Assembly (NCBI RefSeq): GCF_014217875.1
Contig: NZ_CP059060.1
Span: 62,001-126,000, forward strand
From: Synechococcus sp. LTW-R
GTDB taxonomy: Bacteria > Cyanobacteriota > Cyanobacteriia > PCC-6307 > Cyanobiaceae
Direction of reading: 5' to 3'
Length of the DNA stretch: 64,000 nucleotides
Part shown: positions 19,241 to 29,621 of the stretch, one piece after another
Position numbering within the stretch: the stretch's first letter is position 1
Layout of the letters: each line of letters begins with the position of its first letter
Notes under the pieces: model-generated
What the model saw: the letters and a program-made list of their open reading frames with translations, nothing else
Told to the model about the DNA's origin: nothing
Databases searched by the model: none
Position numbers and translations under genes: made by a program

Positions 19241-20782
19241 ATGCAGGACCCCAGCCCACAATCCAAAAGTCTGTCCTCGCTGCAAAAGCTGCCGACGGGG
19301 ATTGAGGGCTTTGATGATGTTTGCCAGGGGGGCTTGCCCATTGGTCGCTCCACGCTGATTAGCGGGACATCCGGTACGGGTAAGACGGTCTTCTCGCTGA
19401 ACTTTCTCTACAACGGCATCCGTCAGTTCGACGAGCCCGGCATTTTTGTCACGTTTGAAGAGTCGCCGCTCGATATTCTTCGCAACGCCGCCAGCTTTGG
19501 CTGGAATCTGCAGGAGATGGTCGAGCAGGACAAGTTGTTTCTGCTGGATGCCTCTCCGGATCCAGAAGGGCAGGACGTTGCCGGCAGTTTTGACCTCTCC
19601 GGTCTGATCGAGCGGATCAACTACGCGATTCGCAAGTACAAGGCTCGTCGCGTGGCGATCGATTCGATCACGGCGGTCTTTCAGCAGTACGACGCCGTCT
19701 CGGTCGTCCGCCGCGAAATCTTCCGCTTGATTGCACGCCTGAAGGAGATCGGTGTCACCACGGTGATGACCACCGAGCGCATTGATGAGTACGGCCCGAT
19801 TGCTCGCTACGGAGTGGAGGAGTTTGTCAGCGACAACGTGGTGATCCTCCGCAACGTGCTGGAGGGTGAGCGGCGCCGGCGCACGGTGGAGATCCTCAAG
19901 CTACGCGGCACGACCCACATGAAGGGCGAGTTCCCCTTCACCATGGGCTCCCACGGCATCAGTGTCTTCCCGCTGGGGGCGATGCGCTTGACCCAGCGCA
20001 GCTCCAATGTGCGGGTCAGCTCCGGTGTCCCCCGCCTCGATGAGATGTGCGGTGGCGGTTTCTTCAAGGACTCGATCATCCTGGCGACCGGTGCCACCGG
20101 TACGGGTAAGACCCTGCTGGTCAGCAAATTTGTCGAAAATGCCTGCGCCAATAAGGAGCGGGCGATCCTGTTTGCCTACGAGGAATCCCGCGCCCAACTG
20201 CTGCGCAATGCCACCAGTTGGGGCATTGATTTTGAAGAGATGGAGCGCCAGGGGCTCCTCAAAATCATCTGCGCCTATCCGGAATCAACGGGCCTGGAGG
20301 ATCACCTCCAGATCATCAAAACGGAAATCAGTCAGTTCAAGCCCTCCCGGATGGCCATTGACTCCCTCTCGGCTTTGGCTCGAGGCGTGAGTCATAACGC
20401 CTTCAGGCAGTTTGTGATTGGTGTGACTGGCTACGCTAAGCAAGAAGAGATCGCTGGCTTCTTTACCAATACCTCTGAGGAGTTCATGGGGAGCCACTCC
20501 ATTACGGACTCCCATATTTCGACGATTACCGACACCATTCTCTTGCTCCAGTACGTCGAGATCCGCGGCGAAATGGCCCGTGCGCTCAACGTCTTCAAGA
20601 TGCGTGGTTCCTGGCACGACAAGGGAATCCGAGAATTCGTCATCACCAGCAACGGGCCTGAAATTAAGGATTCCTTCTCCAACTTTGAGCGGATCATCAG
20701 TGGTGTCCCGCACCGCATCAATCACGACGAGCGCAGCGAACTGTCGCGCATCGTGAAAGGGGTGGGTGAGGATCAGTTCTAG
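19241..20782 (+). CDS. kaiC: Circadian clock ATPase/kinase KaiC
   Basis: A 513-residue double RecA-like protein. The CI Walker A GTSGTGKT is at residues 42-49 with the catalytic EE pair at 73-74 (TFEESP); the CII Walker A GATGTGKT is at 284-291; the autophosphorylation pair S427-T428 lies in DSHISTITD and corresponds to S431-T432 of S. elongatus. The C-terminal tail that KaiA grips is shorter than in S. elongatus. Its stop overlaps by 4 bases the end of the convergent nblS gene. Confidence 0.98.
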   Translation: MQDPSPQSKSLSSLQKLPTGIEGFDDVCQGGLPIGRSTLISGTSGTGKTVFSLNFLYNGIRQFDEPGIFVTFEESPLDILRNAASFGWNLQEMVEQDKLFLLDASPDPEGQDVAGSFDLSGLIERINYAIRKYKARRVAIDSITAVFQQYDAVSVVRREIFRLIARLKEIGVTTVMTTERIDEYGPIARYGVEEFVSDNVVILRNVLEGERRRRTVEILKLRGTTHMKGEFPFTMGSHGISVFPLGAMRLTQRSSNVRVSSGVPRLDEMCGGGFFKDSIILATGATGTGKTLLVSKFVENACANKERAILFAYEESRAQLLRNATSWGIDFEEMERQGLLKIICAYPESTGLEDHLQIIKTEISQFKPSRMAIDSLSALARGVSHNAFRQFVIGVTGYAKQEEIAGFFTNTSEEFMGSHSITDSHISTITDTILLLQYVEIRGEMARALNVFKMRGSWHDKGIREFVITSNGPEIKDSFSNFERIISGVPHRINHDERSELSRIVKGVGEDQF

Positions 20783-22791
20783 ATCCCGTCTCCCAAATTG
20801 CTGCTGTAGCGGCGCTCGGCTTGGAGCCTCAGTTCCGTGTCGTCTGCATCCTCTAGTGGGAGGTCAAACCAGAAGGTGGTGCCCACATTGAGTTCGCTGA
20901 CCATGCGAATTGTGGCGCCGTGTTTCTCGAGGATGCCCCGCACAATCGAGAGGCCCAGGCCCGTGCCGACTTCGGTGTGAACGGCGTTCTCGACCCGGTA
21001 GAAGCGATCAAAAATCTTCTCTTGATCTTCGCGGGAGATGCCTGAGCCGGTGTCGGAGATCTCCACCCGCAGCTTCGGCAAGGGTGCGGTCAGTTCGCAG
21101 GCGGGGTTCTCCGGATTGGAGGCGGTGCTGGGGTCGATGGTGCAGGTGTCCGGCCAGGGGTAGGCCCGCAGGCCGAGGCTGCCCCCGGCGGCTGTGAATT
21201 TCAGGCCGTTGCCCACGAGGTTGTCCAAGACCTGCAGCAGCAGGTCCCAATTCCCCCGCACCCGCGGCAGCTCCTCGCTGGCATGCAGTTCGAGGGCGAC
21301 ACCTTTTTCCTTGGCGTTCAGTTTGTAGTTGCGAAGGGTTTGCTCCATCGCGGGGGCCAGCTCCACCGCCTCCATCGACCAGGCCCGATCGCTCTCCAGT
21401 CGGGAGAGATCGAGCACGTCATTCACCAGACGGGTGAGGCGATCGGTCTCGGCATTGGCGATGGCCAGGAAGTCACGCCGGTCCTCCTCGCTGAGCTGCT
21501 CCCCCATGTCATGGAGGGTTTCGACGTAGCTCTTGATGTTGAACAGCGGTGTCCGCAGCTCGTGGGAGACGTTGCTGATGAAACGGCTCTGGGCGGCGTT
21601 GAGTTCCACCTCCCGGGTGAGGTCTTGGATGGTGACTGCGATGCCCTTGAGGGTTTCGCCGCTGGCATCCCGCACCGACTGGAGAACGATGCGCAGGGTG
21701 CGGGGCGGTTCGCCGAAGCTGCAGCGCACGTCCGTGCTCTCTTTGTCGTTCTCCAGCAGGCTCTCGAGGGGGGCCTGCAGCTCGACATTGAGCCCTTCGG
21801 GCAGTTCCTCCATCAAGCGGGTGCCCTCCAGATTGCGGCCCTCCCAGCGGAAGAGGCGCCGGGCGGTGGGATTCACCAGCACCACCCGTCCTTCGGAATC
21901 CAGCAGCAAGGCCCCATCCGCCATGGTGGCGATCAGGGATTGCTGCTTCACCTGGGCCGCGGTCAGCTCCTCGATGTTGGCTTCGTTGTAGGCCTCCAGC
22001 TGGGAGGCCATGTCGTTGAAGCCGTCGAGCAATTCGCCCAATTCACCACCCACAGGGAGCGCGATCCGGGCTTCGAAATCCCCGCCCGCGATGGAGCGCA
22101 CACCCCGCAGTAATTCCTTGACCGGTTGGGTGATGGTCAGGGCGTTGAAGACGGCCCCCAGGATCACCAGGATCCAGATCGAGATGAAGACCGCCACGGT
22201 GACCTCGCGGCTTAAGGCGGCACTGGCCAGGGCGGCTTCGTTGGGGTTGATCCCCAGGGCCAGCACACCCATGTAGCGCCCGTTGGCCACGAGGGGCACA
22301 AAGACGTCGGTGACCTGGCCGTCGGGGGTCAGGTGCTGCCGGATAAGCGGGTTCTGCGGACGCTTGGAGAGCTCCTCGGGCAGCTCCAGCTTGCGACTGA
22401 GCAGCAGCTCACTGCTGCCCGTGGTGCCGCTGATCGGGATCCCGAGGTAGATGACCCCATCGGGGTCGGCGAAAAAGATGTAGCGAAGGCTTCGACTGGA
22501 TTTCCAGAACCGCTCGGCGACGGCGGCCAGCTCCCGGTCGTTGCCCTGGGCGACCAATGGGGTGACGTTGGCGGAGAGCAGCAGTCCGAGGTCGCGGGCG
22601 TAGCGGGTGTCGCTCATGCGCACATCCGCCTGAATGCCATTCAGCGCGAAAAAGGTGATCGCGGTCATCACCAGGCTGACCACCAGGGTGGCGGCCGCCA
22701 GCAACTTGGTCTGGAGGCTGAATTCCGCCCACCAGCGCACCAGGCTCTGCCACCAACGGCGAGGGGCAAGCGGGGCGTAGCTGCTGGTCAA
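20779..22791 (-). CDS. nblS: Sensor histidine kinase NblS (DspA/Hik33 type)
   Basis: A 670-residue membrane kinase. A first membrane segment (LLAAATLVVSLVMTAITFFAL) and a second (VAVFISIWILVILGAVFNAL) bracket an extracytoplasmic sensor domain; HAMP, a PAS domain (MADGALLLDSEGRVVLVNPT), HisKA with H410 in SNVSHELRTP, and a HATPase domain (DNLVGNGLKF, DTGSGIS, GTGLGLSIVRG) follow. This order matches NblS, the essential high-light and stress sensor of cyanobacteria. The start is a TTG. purD lies upstream, 24 bases away. Confidence 0.9.
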   Translation of the reverse strand: MTSSYAPLAPRRWWQSLVRWWAEFSLQTKLLAAATLVVSLVMTAITFFALNGIQADVRMSDTRYARDLGLLLSANVTPLVAQGNDRELAAVAERFWKSSRSLRYIFFADPDGVIYLGIPISGTTGSSELLLSRKLELPEELSKRPQNPLIRQHLTPDGQVTDVFVPLVANGRYMGVLALGINPNEAALASAALSREVTVAVFISIWILVILGAVFNALTITQPVKELLRGVRSIAGGDFEARIALPVGGELGELLDGFNDMASQLEAYNEANIEELTAAQVKQQSLIATMADGALLLDSEGRVVLVNPTARRLFRWEGRNLEGTRLMEELPEGLNVELQAPLESLLENDKESTDVRCSFGEPPRTLRIVLQSVRDASGETLKGIAVTIQDLTREVELNAAQSRFISNVSHELRTPLFNIKSYVETLHDMGEQLSEEDRRDFLAIANAETDRLTRLVNDVLDLSRLESDRAWSMEAVELAPAMEQTLRNYKLNAKEKGVALELHASEELPRVRGNWDLLLQVLDNLVGNGLKFTAAGGSLGLRAYPWPDTCTIDPSTASNPENPACELTAPLPKLRVEISDTGSGISREDQEKIFDRFYRVENAVHTEVGTGLGLSIVRGILEKHGATIRMVSELNVGTTFWFDLPLEDADDTELRLQAERRYSSNLGDGI

Positions 22792-22815
22792 GGCGCTGAG
22801 ATCGGCGGCGGCAGC

Positions 22816-24108
22816 TTAGTTGCTGCGGACCTGGTGGCCGATGTCCCGCCGGTAGGTGATGCCCTCAAAGTGCACCTGCTCAAGCCCGGCGTAGGCCTTG
22901 GCAAAGGCCGCATCAAAGTCACCGGCTTGGGCCACCATCGCCAGCACTCGGCCCCCATTGGTGTGGCAGACCCCGGCGTCATCCCGGCGGGTTCCGGCAT
23001 GGAAGAGCTGCAGATCGGTCCCGTTCACCACCTGGCTCGTGATGGGATCCCCCTTGCGGATCTCCCCGGGATACCCCTGGGCGGCGGCGATCACGCAGGC
23101 GCTGCACTGCAGGGCGATCGTCAAGCTGGGGGCCGTGGCCAGTTGTCCCGTGGCGCAGGCCAACAGCACCGCCGCGAACTCCGGTCCCATCAGCGGCATC
23201 AAGGTCTCGCATTCCGGATCGCCGAAGCGGCAGTTGAACTCGATCACGCTGGGTCCGGTCTCGGTGAGCATCAGCCCCGCGTAGATCACGCCGCGGTAGA
23301 TGATTCCCCGGGCCTGAAGGGCCGCCAGGGTGGGCTCGAGCACGAGCCGCTTCACCTCCTCGAGACCGGCCTGGTCCAGGAGCGGTGCCGGGGCGTAGGC
23401 CCCCATTCCGCCGGTGTTCGGGCCGACGTCGCCCTCACCGATGCGTTTGTGGTCCTGGGCGGGGGGCAGCAGCACCATCCGCTCCCCATCGCTGAGGGCA
23501 AAGACCGAGACCTCGGGGCCATGGGTGCGTTCCTCCAAGACCAGGGAGGCGTCGCCGCCGAAGCGTCCCGCAAAGATCTCTTCAATGGCGGCGCGGGCCT
23601 CGTCCACGCTCTCCGCCACGGTCACCCCCTTGCCGGCGGCCAGTCCATCGGCCTTCACCACCAGGGGCTTGCCCTGGGCCTCGAGGGCGCTGAGGGCTTC
23701 CTCGCGGCTGTTGGCTTTCCAGTAGCCGGCCGTGGGGATGCCGGCTTCCACCATCAGCGCTTTGGCCCACTGCTTGCTGGCCTCCAACTGGGCACCGTCT
23801 GCACCGGGCCCAAACACGGCAAATCCGGCGTCACGCAGCCGATCCGCGAGGCCGGCGGCGAGGGGTGCTTCGGGGCCCACCACCACCAAGTCAATGCTTT
23901 GTTCTTGGCAGGTCTTCAGCAGGGCCTCCTGATCGCCCTCGCTGATGGCCAGCTGAATGCAGCCCTCCAGTTCTGCGGTGCCGCCATTGCCGGGGGCGAC
24001 CCAGACCTGTTGGACGCCGGCGCTGCGGGCGAGGGCCCAGGCCAGGGCGTTCTCCCGTCCGCCCCCTCCGACGACCAGCACGTGTTGCGGGGCAGCGGTC
24101 GCGGTCAT
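22816..24108 (-). CDS. purD: Phosphoribosylamine--glycine ligase PurD
   Basis: A 430-residue ATP-grasp enzyme that makes GAR in purine synthesis. The N-terminus HVLVVGGGGRENALAWAL, the loop VVKADGLAAGKGV and GFGD-type segment FNCRFGDPECE are standard. It is divergent from a secreted-protein gene and sits directly upstream of nblS; purC lies 1.1 kb away on the other strand. Confidence 0.96.
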   Translation of the reverse strand: MTATAAPQHVLVVGGGGRENALAWALARSAGVQQVWVAPGNGGTAELEGCIQLAISEGDQEALLKTCQEQSIDLVVVGPEAPLAAGLADRLRDAGFAVFGPGADGAQLEASKQWAKALMVEAGIPTAGYWKANSREEALSALEAQGKPLVVKADGLAAGKGVTVAESVDEARAAIEEIFAGRFGGDASLVLEERTHGPEVSVFALSDGERMVLLPPAQDHKRIGEGDVGPNTGGMGAYAPAPLLDQAGLEEVKRLVLEPTLAALQARGIIYRGVIYAGLMLTETGPSVIEFNCRFGDPECETLMPLMGPEFAAVLLACATGQLATAPSLTIALQCSACVIAAAQGYPGEIRKGDPITSQVVNGTDLQLFHAGTRRDDAGVCHTNGGRVLAMVAQAGDFDAAFAKAYAGLEQVHFEGITYRRDIGHQVRSN

Positions 24109-24187
24109 GGGGGGCCTGAAGCGGGTGGTCGGTTCGGTGATTACAGCGGTGAGCTCCCCTAGGTTGTCCCCCAGAAGACCGCTGCCG

Positions 24188-25237
24188 GTGCCTTTCCTTC
24201 TTTACTCGCCGGTGGGGGCGCGTCGCCGGCGGCCGTGGGGCGTGGTGCTGGCGCTCCTGCCGTTTCTTCTGCTTGCGCCGCAGCCGGCCGAGGCGAAGTT
24301 GCCCTTCATCGGCGATTTGTTCCGCGCCCAACCGAAGCCAAAGGTTCAAGGGCCATCCGCCCCAGAGATTGAGGGCAGCACCCCGGAAGCCGAGTTTCAG
24401 GAGCTCCTCAAAAGCGGAGATTTGAGGACTCTCAACCTGGCCTGCCAGGAGGCCGCCAGTTTTGACTTCGTGACCCGCCTGCGCCTGCTGCAGCAGCGGT
24501 TGCTGACGGTGGCTCCGCCGCCCCAGCCCTTCCCGGTGGTGTTGATGAATGCCAATGCCCTGCTCAGCTGCCGGGCACCGGATGCGGCTCTGGACGTGCT
24601 CAACCGCTTTGGCCCCGCCCCTGGCGCGGAGCGTGAGCAGTGGTTGGTCCAGCGTTGGCGTGCCGCCCAGGCCGGCTTGCACCATGCGCTGGCGGCACGC
24701 TTGCTGGAGCAACTGACGGCGGCAGACCCGGACCGGCTGGAAACCCTGGCCCTGCCGATTCGGGTAAATGAGGACGGCACGGTGGTGACCCGGCCCGCCC
24801 TCGACCTCTATGTGGAGCACCTCTTGGTGTTGGAGCGCCGCCAGGAGGCCGCGGCATTGCTCCTGGCTGGGCGGCGTCCGGGGCAGGTGGCCGCCGAGCG
24901 GCTCAGCCAAGCGGTCGCGCTACTCGAACACCTGCCCTTGGCGGAGCGCGATCAACTGATGGAGCGGGCCCTGGATCAGGCGGCCGCCGCCCAGTCCTGG
25001 GGTTTGGCGATCGCGCTGTTGGAGCAGCAGCGCATCTTGATCGAATCCGAGACGCCCGGTGCGGTTGCGGAGCGTTCCCGTGCTCGCTTGATGCGGCTCA
25101 GCCAGCGCCTGGATGACGCCTACAGCGCGTGGGCCATCACGCGGGAAGATTCTGAACAAAGCGCCAGGGCCGACGCGTTGCAACAGCAACTGCGTTCCCC
25201 CCGCGACCCCGGAGGCCACGCCGCACCGCAACCATGA
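24188..25237 (+). CDS. Secreted or membrane-anchored hypothetical protein
   Basis: About 349 residues from a GTG at 24188. An Arg-rich N-terminus followed by [21 protein letters not shown] forms a clear signal peptide. The rest is Leu/Ala/Arg-rich helical sequence with repeat-like spacing, resembling helical repeat proteins, but I see no defined TPR consensus. Its stop overlaps the purC start (ATGA at 25234-25237), so translation is probably coupled. The open frame upstream to 23957 is antisense to purD and unlikely to be used. Function unknown. Confidence 0.7.
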   Translation: MPFLLYSPVGARRRRPWGVVLALLPFLLLAPQPAEAKLPFIGDLFRAQPKPKVQGPSAPEIEGSTPEAEFQELLKSGDLRTLNLACQEAASFDFVTRLRLLQQRLLTVAPPPQPFPVVLMNANALLSCRAPDAALDVLNRFGPAPGAEREQWLVQRWRAAQAGLHHALAARLLEQLTAADPDRLETLALPIRVNEDGTVVTRPALDLYVEHLLVLERRQEAAALLLAGRRPGQVAAERLSQAVALLEHLPLAERDQLMERALDQAAAAQSWGLAIALLEQQRILIESETPGAVAERSRARLMRLSQRLDDAYSAWAITREDSEQSARADALQQQLRSPRDPGGHAAPQP

Positions 25238-25992
25238 CCGCTTACACCCTCGGATCGCTCCTCTACGAAGGCAAGGCCAAGCGGGTCTATCAGACCGATC
25301 AAACCGATTTGGTGGCGGTCGAATACAAGGACGACGCCACCGCCTTTAACGCCTTGAAGAAGGCCCAGCTGGCGGGCAAGGGGCTGATGAACTGTCAGAT
25401 CTCCGCGCGGCTGTTTGAGTTGCTCGAGCGTGAGGGGATTGCGACCCACTACCTCTCTCTGCAGGAACCCAACTGGATGTTGGTGAAGCCGGTTCAGATC
25501 GTTCCGGTGGAAGTGGTGGTGCGGAATATCGCCTTTGGCTCCCTCTGCAAGCAGATGCCGATCGAGCCCGGCACCCCGCTGGATCCCCCCCTGCTCGATC
25601 TCTATTACAAAGACGATGCCTACGGCGATCCTCTGCTGACCGACGCGCGCCTGGAGCGTCTGGGTGTGCTGACCGCGCCGCAGCGCCAGGAGCTGGAGCG
25701 CCTGGCCATGGCCGTGAACATGGCCCTACGGCGTTTCTTCGCCGAGATCGCCCTGGAGCTGGTGGACTTCAAGATCGAGCTGGGCTTCACCACGGACGGT
25801 CAACTGGTGGTGGCCGACGAGATCAGTCCCGACACCTGCCGGCTCTGGGATCGCAACGTCAGCGGTGACGCCCAGGAGCGAATTTTGGACAAAGACCGTT
25901 TCCGCCAGGATCTCGGCGGTGTGGTCGAGGCCTACGGGGAGGTTCTCAAACGGGTCCAAGCCGCCTGCCCAGCACCCCGTTCAGGCAAGTAA
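25234..25992 (+). CDS. purC: Phosphoribosylaminoimidazole-succinocarboxamide synthase PurC
   Basis: A 252-residue SAICAR synthetase. [20 protein letters not shown] and [14 protein letters not shown] are signature segments; [15 protein letters not shown] also fits. It acts in purine synthesis together with purD across the divergent region. Its ATG overlaps the stop of the secreted-protein gene by 4 bases. Confidence 0.96.
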   Translation: MTAYTLGSLLYEGKAKRVYQTDQTDLVAVEYKDDATAFNALKKAQLAGKGLMNCQISARLFELLEREGIATHYLSLQEPNWMLVKPVQIVPVEVVVRNIAFGSLCKQMPIEPGTPLDPPLLDLYYKDDAYGDPLLTDARLERLGVLTAPQRQELERLAMAVNMALRRFFAEIALELVDFKIELGFTTDGQLVVADEISPDTCRLWDRNVSGDAQERILDKDRFRQDLGGVVEAYGEVLKRVQAACPAPRSGK

Positions 25993-26033
25993 GTTCGGCG
26001 GCATTTGCGGTTCGCCGCACCAGTCCCCGTTCC

Positions 26034-28295
26034 ATGGCTGCACCCCGCAACGGCAAGAACCACGCATGGAGCCTGGGGCTCGCACTGACGCTGCCTCTGG
26101 TGACTGGGGTTGGTCCGGTGTGGGGGCAGGACACAAACCCCGAGCCTGAGGATCCTGCACCGACCGAGCAACCGGCGTCTGAGACACCCAGCGTTCGGCC
26201 CTCGCTTGCCCCGAGTGCGACCGAGTCCCTCGCGCCGGCCGCCCCCGCGGAGCCGCGGGTTCTGATCAGTGAGGTGGTGGTTCAGGGGGCCGAGGGCCAC
26301 CCGGAACAGGAGCGGATGGAGATCGCGGTGTACGACGCGATGGCCATTCGCCCCGGCAGCCGCGTCACCCGCGGCGAACTGCAGACCGACCTCTCGGCGA
26401 TCTACGCCAGTGGCTGGTTCTCGGATGTCCGCATCCAGCCGGTCGATAGCCCCCTTGGGGTGCGGCTGGTGGTCACCGTCGTGCCGAACCCGGTGCTCAC
26501 CAAGGTGGAGCTCGAGGGGGTCAGCGAAACCACCAAGCTTCCCGAGAACCTTCTTCCAGACATCTTTGCCGCGGACTACGGCAAAACCCTGAATCTCAAC
26601 GCCCTGCAGGCGCGCATCGCCGCGCTGCAGAAGTGGTACGCCGATCAGGGGTATTCCTTGGCTCGGGTGACGGGGCCCACCCGCGTCAGCCCCGCTGGTG
26701 TGGTGCAGCTGTTGGTGCGTGAGGGAACCGTGGCTGGCGTTGAAGTGCAGTTCCTCAACAAGGAAGGCGACAGCACGAACGACAAGGGCCAGCCGATCCG
26801 CGGGAAAACCAAAACCTGGGTGGTCACCCGGGAGATTTCGATCAAGGCCGGCGACACCTTCAACCGCCGCCAACTGGAAGACGACATCAAGCGCCTCTAC
26901 GGCACGGGCCTGTTTGGTGACGTCAAGGTCACCCTGCGCCCCGTGGCCGGTGAGCCTGGGGCCGTCACCATCGTCCTCGGGGTGGTGGAGCAGTCCACTG
27001 GCTCCCTCTCCGGCGGTATCGGCTACAGCCAGAGCCAGGGCATCTTTGGTCAGATCCAGCTCCAGGACAGCAACCTCTTCGGACGCGCCTGGGACCTGGC
27101 CCTCAACGTCACCTACGGCCAATTCGGTGGCCTGGCGGACCTCTCCTTCACGGACCCCTGGATCAAGGGCGACAAGTACCGCACGGCCTTCCGCACCAAG
27201 GTCTTCCTGAGCCGGGAAGTCCCCCAGGTGTTCCAGAGCCAGCAGAACGGCAACTTCTACACCGTCTCTGATGTCTCCCAAGGCTTCTTCAACGCCCCGA
27301 GCACGGCCCTGGCGTATCAGAGCAACTCCACGGTCTACGCCGGCCCCTATGCCTCACCGACCGCGGCGAAGGCGGCGAACCCTCAGCTCGGGGACAACAA
27401 CAACTGGTTCCAGCTCGATGGCAACGCCGTCGCGATCCAGCGGATTGGTGGCACCGCCTCCTTCGCCCGTCCCCTGAACGGCGGTGACCCCTACAAGAAG
27501 GCCCCCTGGAACGTCGTCGTTGGTCTGAACGCGCAGCAGGTCAAGCCGATCAACTTCGCGGGGGATGCGATGCCCTATGCCACGGCCTCCAACAACTTCA
27601 CGGGCAACGGCACGACCACCGTCAGCAACGTGATTTGTGTGGCCTACAACTGCGAAAACGGCGCCACGACCAACCAACTGGTGGGCCTGCGGTTGGCGGC
27701 CTCGATGAACACCCTCAACGATCCCCGTAACCCCACGAAGGGCAACTTCCTGAGCGTTGGCACCGAGCAGTTTGTCTCCGTGGGTCAGGACTCTCCGACC
27801 TTCAACCGTTTGCGGGCGAGTGCCACCCACTACATCCCGGTGAATTGGCTGAAGTTCTACAAGGGCTGCCGTCCGAAACCCGGTCAGAAGGAGGACTGCA
27901 AGCAGGCCCTGGCCTTCCAGGCCTCCGTGGGCACCAACCTCGGCAACATGCCCGTCTACGAGGCCTTCTGCTTGGGTGGCTCGAACTCCGTTCGCGGTTA
28001 CTACGACTGCGACCTGGGCGTGGGCAAGAGCTTTGGTGAGGCGACGGTGGAATACCGCTTCCCGATCTTCAGCATCATTAGCGGCGAAGTCTTCGTTGAC
28101 GCCGGCAGCACCTTCGGCAGCCAGGCGGATGTCCCCGGCAACCCCGGCACCCTGCTGGATAAGCCCGGCGACGGTGTGTCTCCTGGTGTGGGTGTGATTG
28201 TTACCACCCCGGTGGGTCCCCTGCGTTTGGAGGTGGCCAGCCAGGACTTCACCGATGAATGGCGCTTCAACCTTGGCGTCGGTTGGAAGTTCTGA
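26034..28295 (+). CDS. bamA: Outer membrane assembly factor Omp85/BamA
   Basis: A 753-residue protein. A signal peptide is followed by a Pro/Glu/Thr-rich spacer (residues ~35-75), then three POTRA domains (starting near EPRVLISEVVVQG, with VTVVPNPVLTKVELEGV and TWVVTREISIKAGDTF), then the membrane beta-barrel, which ends GVGWKF with the terminal Phe typical of outer-membrane proteins. The barrel motif SNSVRGYYD is the conserved loop-6 VRGY/F motif. Three POTRA domains are the cyanobacterial pattern. It heads the lipid A operon. Confidence 0.95.
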   Translation: MAAPRNGKNHAWSLGLALTLPLVTGVGPVWGQDTNPEPEDPAPTEQPASETPSVRPSLAPSATESLAPAAPAEPRVLISEVVVQGAEGHPEQERMEIAVYDAMAIRPGSRVTRGELQTDLSAIYASGWFSDVRIQPVDSPLGVRLVVTVVPNPVLTKVELEGVSETTKLPENLLPDIFAADYGKTLNLNALQARIAALQKWYADQGYSLARVTGPTRVSPAGVVQLLVREGTVAGVEVQFLNKEGDSTNDKGQPIRGKTKTWVVTREISIKAGDTFNRRQLEDDIKRLYGTGLFGDVKVTLRPVAGEPGAVTIVLGVVEQSTGSLSGGIGYSQSQGIFGQIQLQDSNLFGRAWDLALNVTYGQFGGLADLSFTDPWIKGDKYRTAFRTKVFLSREVPQVFQSQQNGNFYTVSDVSQGFFNAPSTALAYQSNSTVYAGPYASPTAAKAANPQLGDNNNWFQLDGNAVAIQRIGGTASFARPLNGGDPYKKAPWNVVVGLNAQQVKPINFAGDAMPYATASNNFTGNGTTTVSNVICVAYNCENGATTNQLVGLRLAASMNTLNDPRNPTKGNFLSVGTEQFVSVGQDSPTFNRLRASATHYIPVNWLKFYKGCRPKPGQKEDCKQALAFQASVGTNLGNMPVYEAFCLGGSNSVRGYYDCDLGVGKSFGEATVEYRFPIFSIISGEVFVDAGSTFGSQADVPGNPGTLLDKPGDGVSPGVGVIVTTPVGPLRLEVASQDFTDEWRFNLGVGWKF

Positions 28296-28305
28296 GGCTG
28301 ATCCC

Positions 28306-29148
28306 GTGACGACGTGGCCCAGCGATTACAGTCAGGCGTGGACCTTGGCCCAACCCGTGGAGCGCTCCGGTGTGGGCCTCCACAGCGGCCTTCAGGCCAA
28401 GGTGCGGCTTGAACCGGCCGAGCAGACAGGCTTTTACGTCGGCTGGCTGAACGCCCTCGAGCGGCCCCACGTGCGCCTGCAGCCCTCCCAGGTCTGCGAG
28501 ACCCAGCTCTGCACGGCCCTGCAGCTCGGTGACCAGCGCCTGGCCACGGTGGAGCACCTCTTGGCAGCCCTGGTCGGTGTGGGTGTGACCGCGGCGCTGA
28601 TCCTGGTGGATGGTGAGGAGATCCCCCTGCTGGATGGCTCAGCTCAGCCCTGGGTGGATGCCTTGGCGGAAGCCGGTCTGCGTTGCTTGGGTCCCCGTGA
28701 GGACTCAGCGCCCCTGAGCGAACCGATCACCCTGCAGCAGGGCCAGAGTTTTGCCACGGCGCTCCCCAGTGACCGCCTGCTGTTGGGGGCCGCCATCGAG
28801 TTCCCCCACCCCGCCATTGGCCGGCAGCTCTTCAACCTTGAGCTCACTCCCCAGCGCTTCGTTGAGGAGATTGCCCCCGCTCGAACCTTCGGGTTCAAGG
28901 ATCAGGTGGACCAGTTGCGGGCCGCCGGCTTGATTCAGGGGGGCGCTTTGGACAACGCCCTGGTCTGCGATGGCGAGGGTTGGCTTAATCCCCCACTGCG
29001 CTTTGCCGACGAGCCCGTGCGCCATAAGCTGCTTGACCTATTGGGCGATCTCGCCTTAGCGGGACTGCCTTTGGCCCAAGTGTTCGCCTTCCGTGGCTCC
29101 CACGGACTGCACACCTCCTTGGCTGCCGCTCTGGTTTCTTCTCGCTGA
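28306..29148 (+). CDS. lpxC: UDP-3-O-acyl-N-acetylglucosamine deacetylase LpxC
   Basis: A 280-residue LpxC, the committed zinc-dependent step of lipid A synthesis. GVGLHSG near the N-terminus and TVEHLLAAL contain conserved residues, and the C-terminal segment with RGSHGLHT carries the later His. The GTG at 28306 is 10 bases after the bamA stop. The open frame upstream lies inside bamA and is a shadow. Confidence 0.93.
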   Translation: MTTWPSDYSQAWTLAQPVERSGVGLHSGLQAKVRLEPAEQTGFYVGWLNALERPHVRLQPSQVCETQLCTALQLGDQRLATVEHLLAALVGVGVTAALILVDGEEIPLLDGSAQPWVDALAEAGLRCLGPREDSAPLSEPITLQQGQSFATALPSDRLLLGAAIEFPHPAIGRQLFNLELTPQRFVEEIAPARTFGFKDQVDQLRAAGLIQGGALDNALVCDGEGWLNPPLRFADEPVRHKLLDLLGDLALAGLPLAQVFAFRGSHGLHTSLAAALVSSR

Positions 29149-29153
29149 GTCTC

Positions 29154-29612
29154 TTGTCTTCATCCGCCACCCCATCCGCCCCTGTTCTGACCAGCGAGCA
29201 GATCCAGGGACTCCTGCCCCACCGTTATCCCTTCGCCCTCGTGGACCGGGTTATTGAGCACGAGCCGGGCAAGCGTGCGGTGGCGATCAAGAACGTCACC
29301 TTTAACGAGCCCCAGTTCCAGGGCCATTTCCCCGGTCGCCCGTTAATGCCGGGGGTCCTGATCGTTGAGGCGATGGCCCAGGTGGGCGGCTTGATTGTCA
29401 CCCAAATGCCAGACCTGCCCAAGGGGTTGTTTGTCTTCGCGGGCATAGATGGCGTGCGTTTCCGCCGCCCCGTTGTCCCCGGTGATCAGCTCGTGATGAC
29501 TTGCGAACTGCTCTCCCTCAAGCGACAACGCTTCGGGAAAGTCAAGGCGGAGGCCACGGTGGACGGACAGCTGGTCTGCTCCGGTGAATTGATGTTCTCC
29601 TTGGTCGACTGA
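29154..29612 (+). CDS. fabZ: 3-hydroxyacyl-ACP dehydratase FabZ
   Basis: A 152-residue hotdog-fold dehydratase for fatty acid elongation. [14 protein letters not shown] and [20 protein letters not shown] contain the catalytic His and Glu. The start is a TTG 5 bases after lpxC. Linkage to lpxC and lpxA is the common bacterial arrangement that couples fatty acid and lipid A supply. Confidence 0.95.
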   Translation: MSSSATPSAPVLTSEQIQGLLPHRYPFALVDRVIEHEPGKRAVAIKNVTFNEPQFQGHFPGRPLMPGVLIVEAMAQVGGLIVTQMPDLPKGLFVFAGIDGVRFRRPVVPGDQLVMTCELLSLKRQRFGKVKAEATVDGQLVCSGELMFSLVD

Positions 29613-29621
29613 ATTTCCCCC

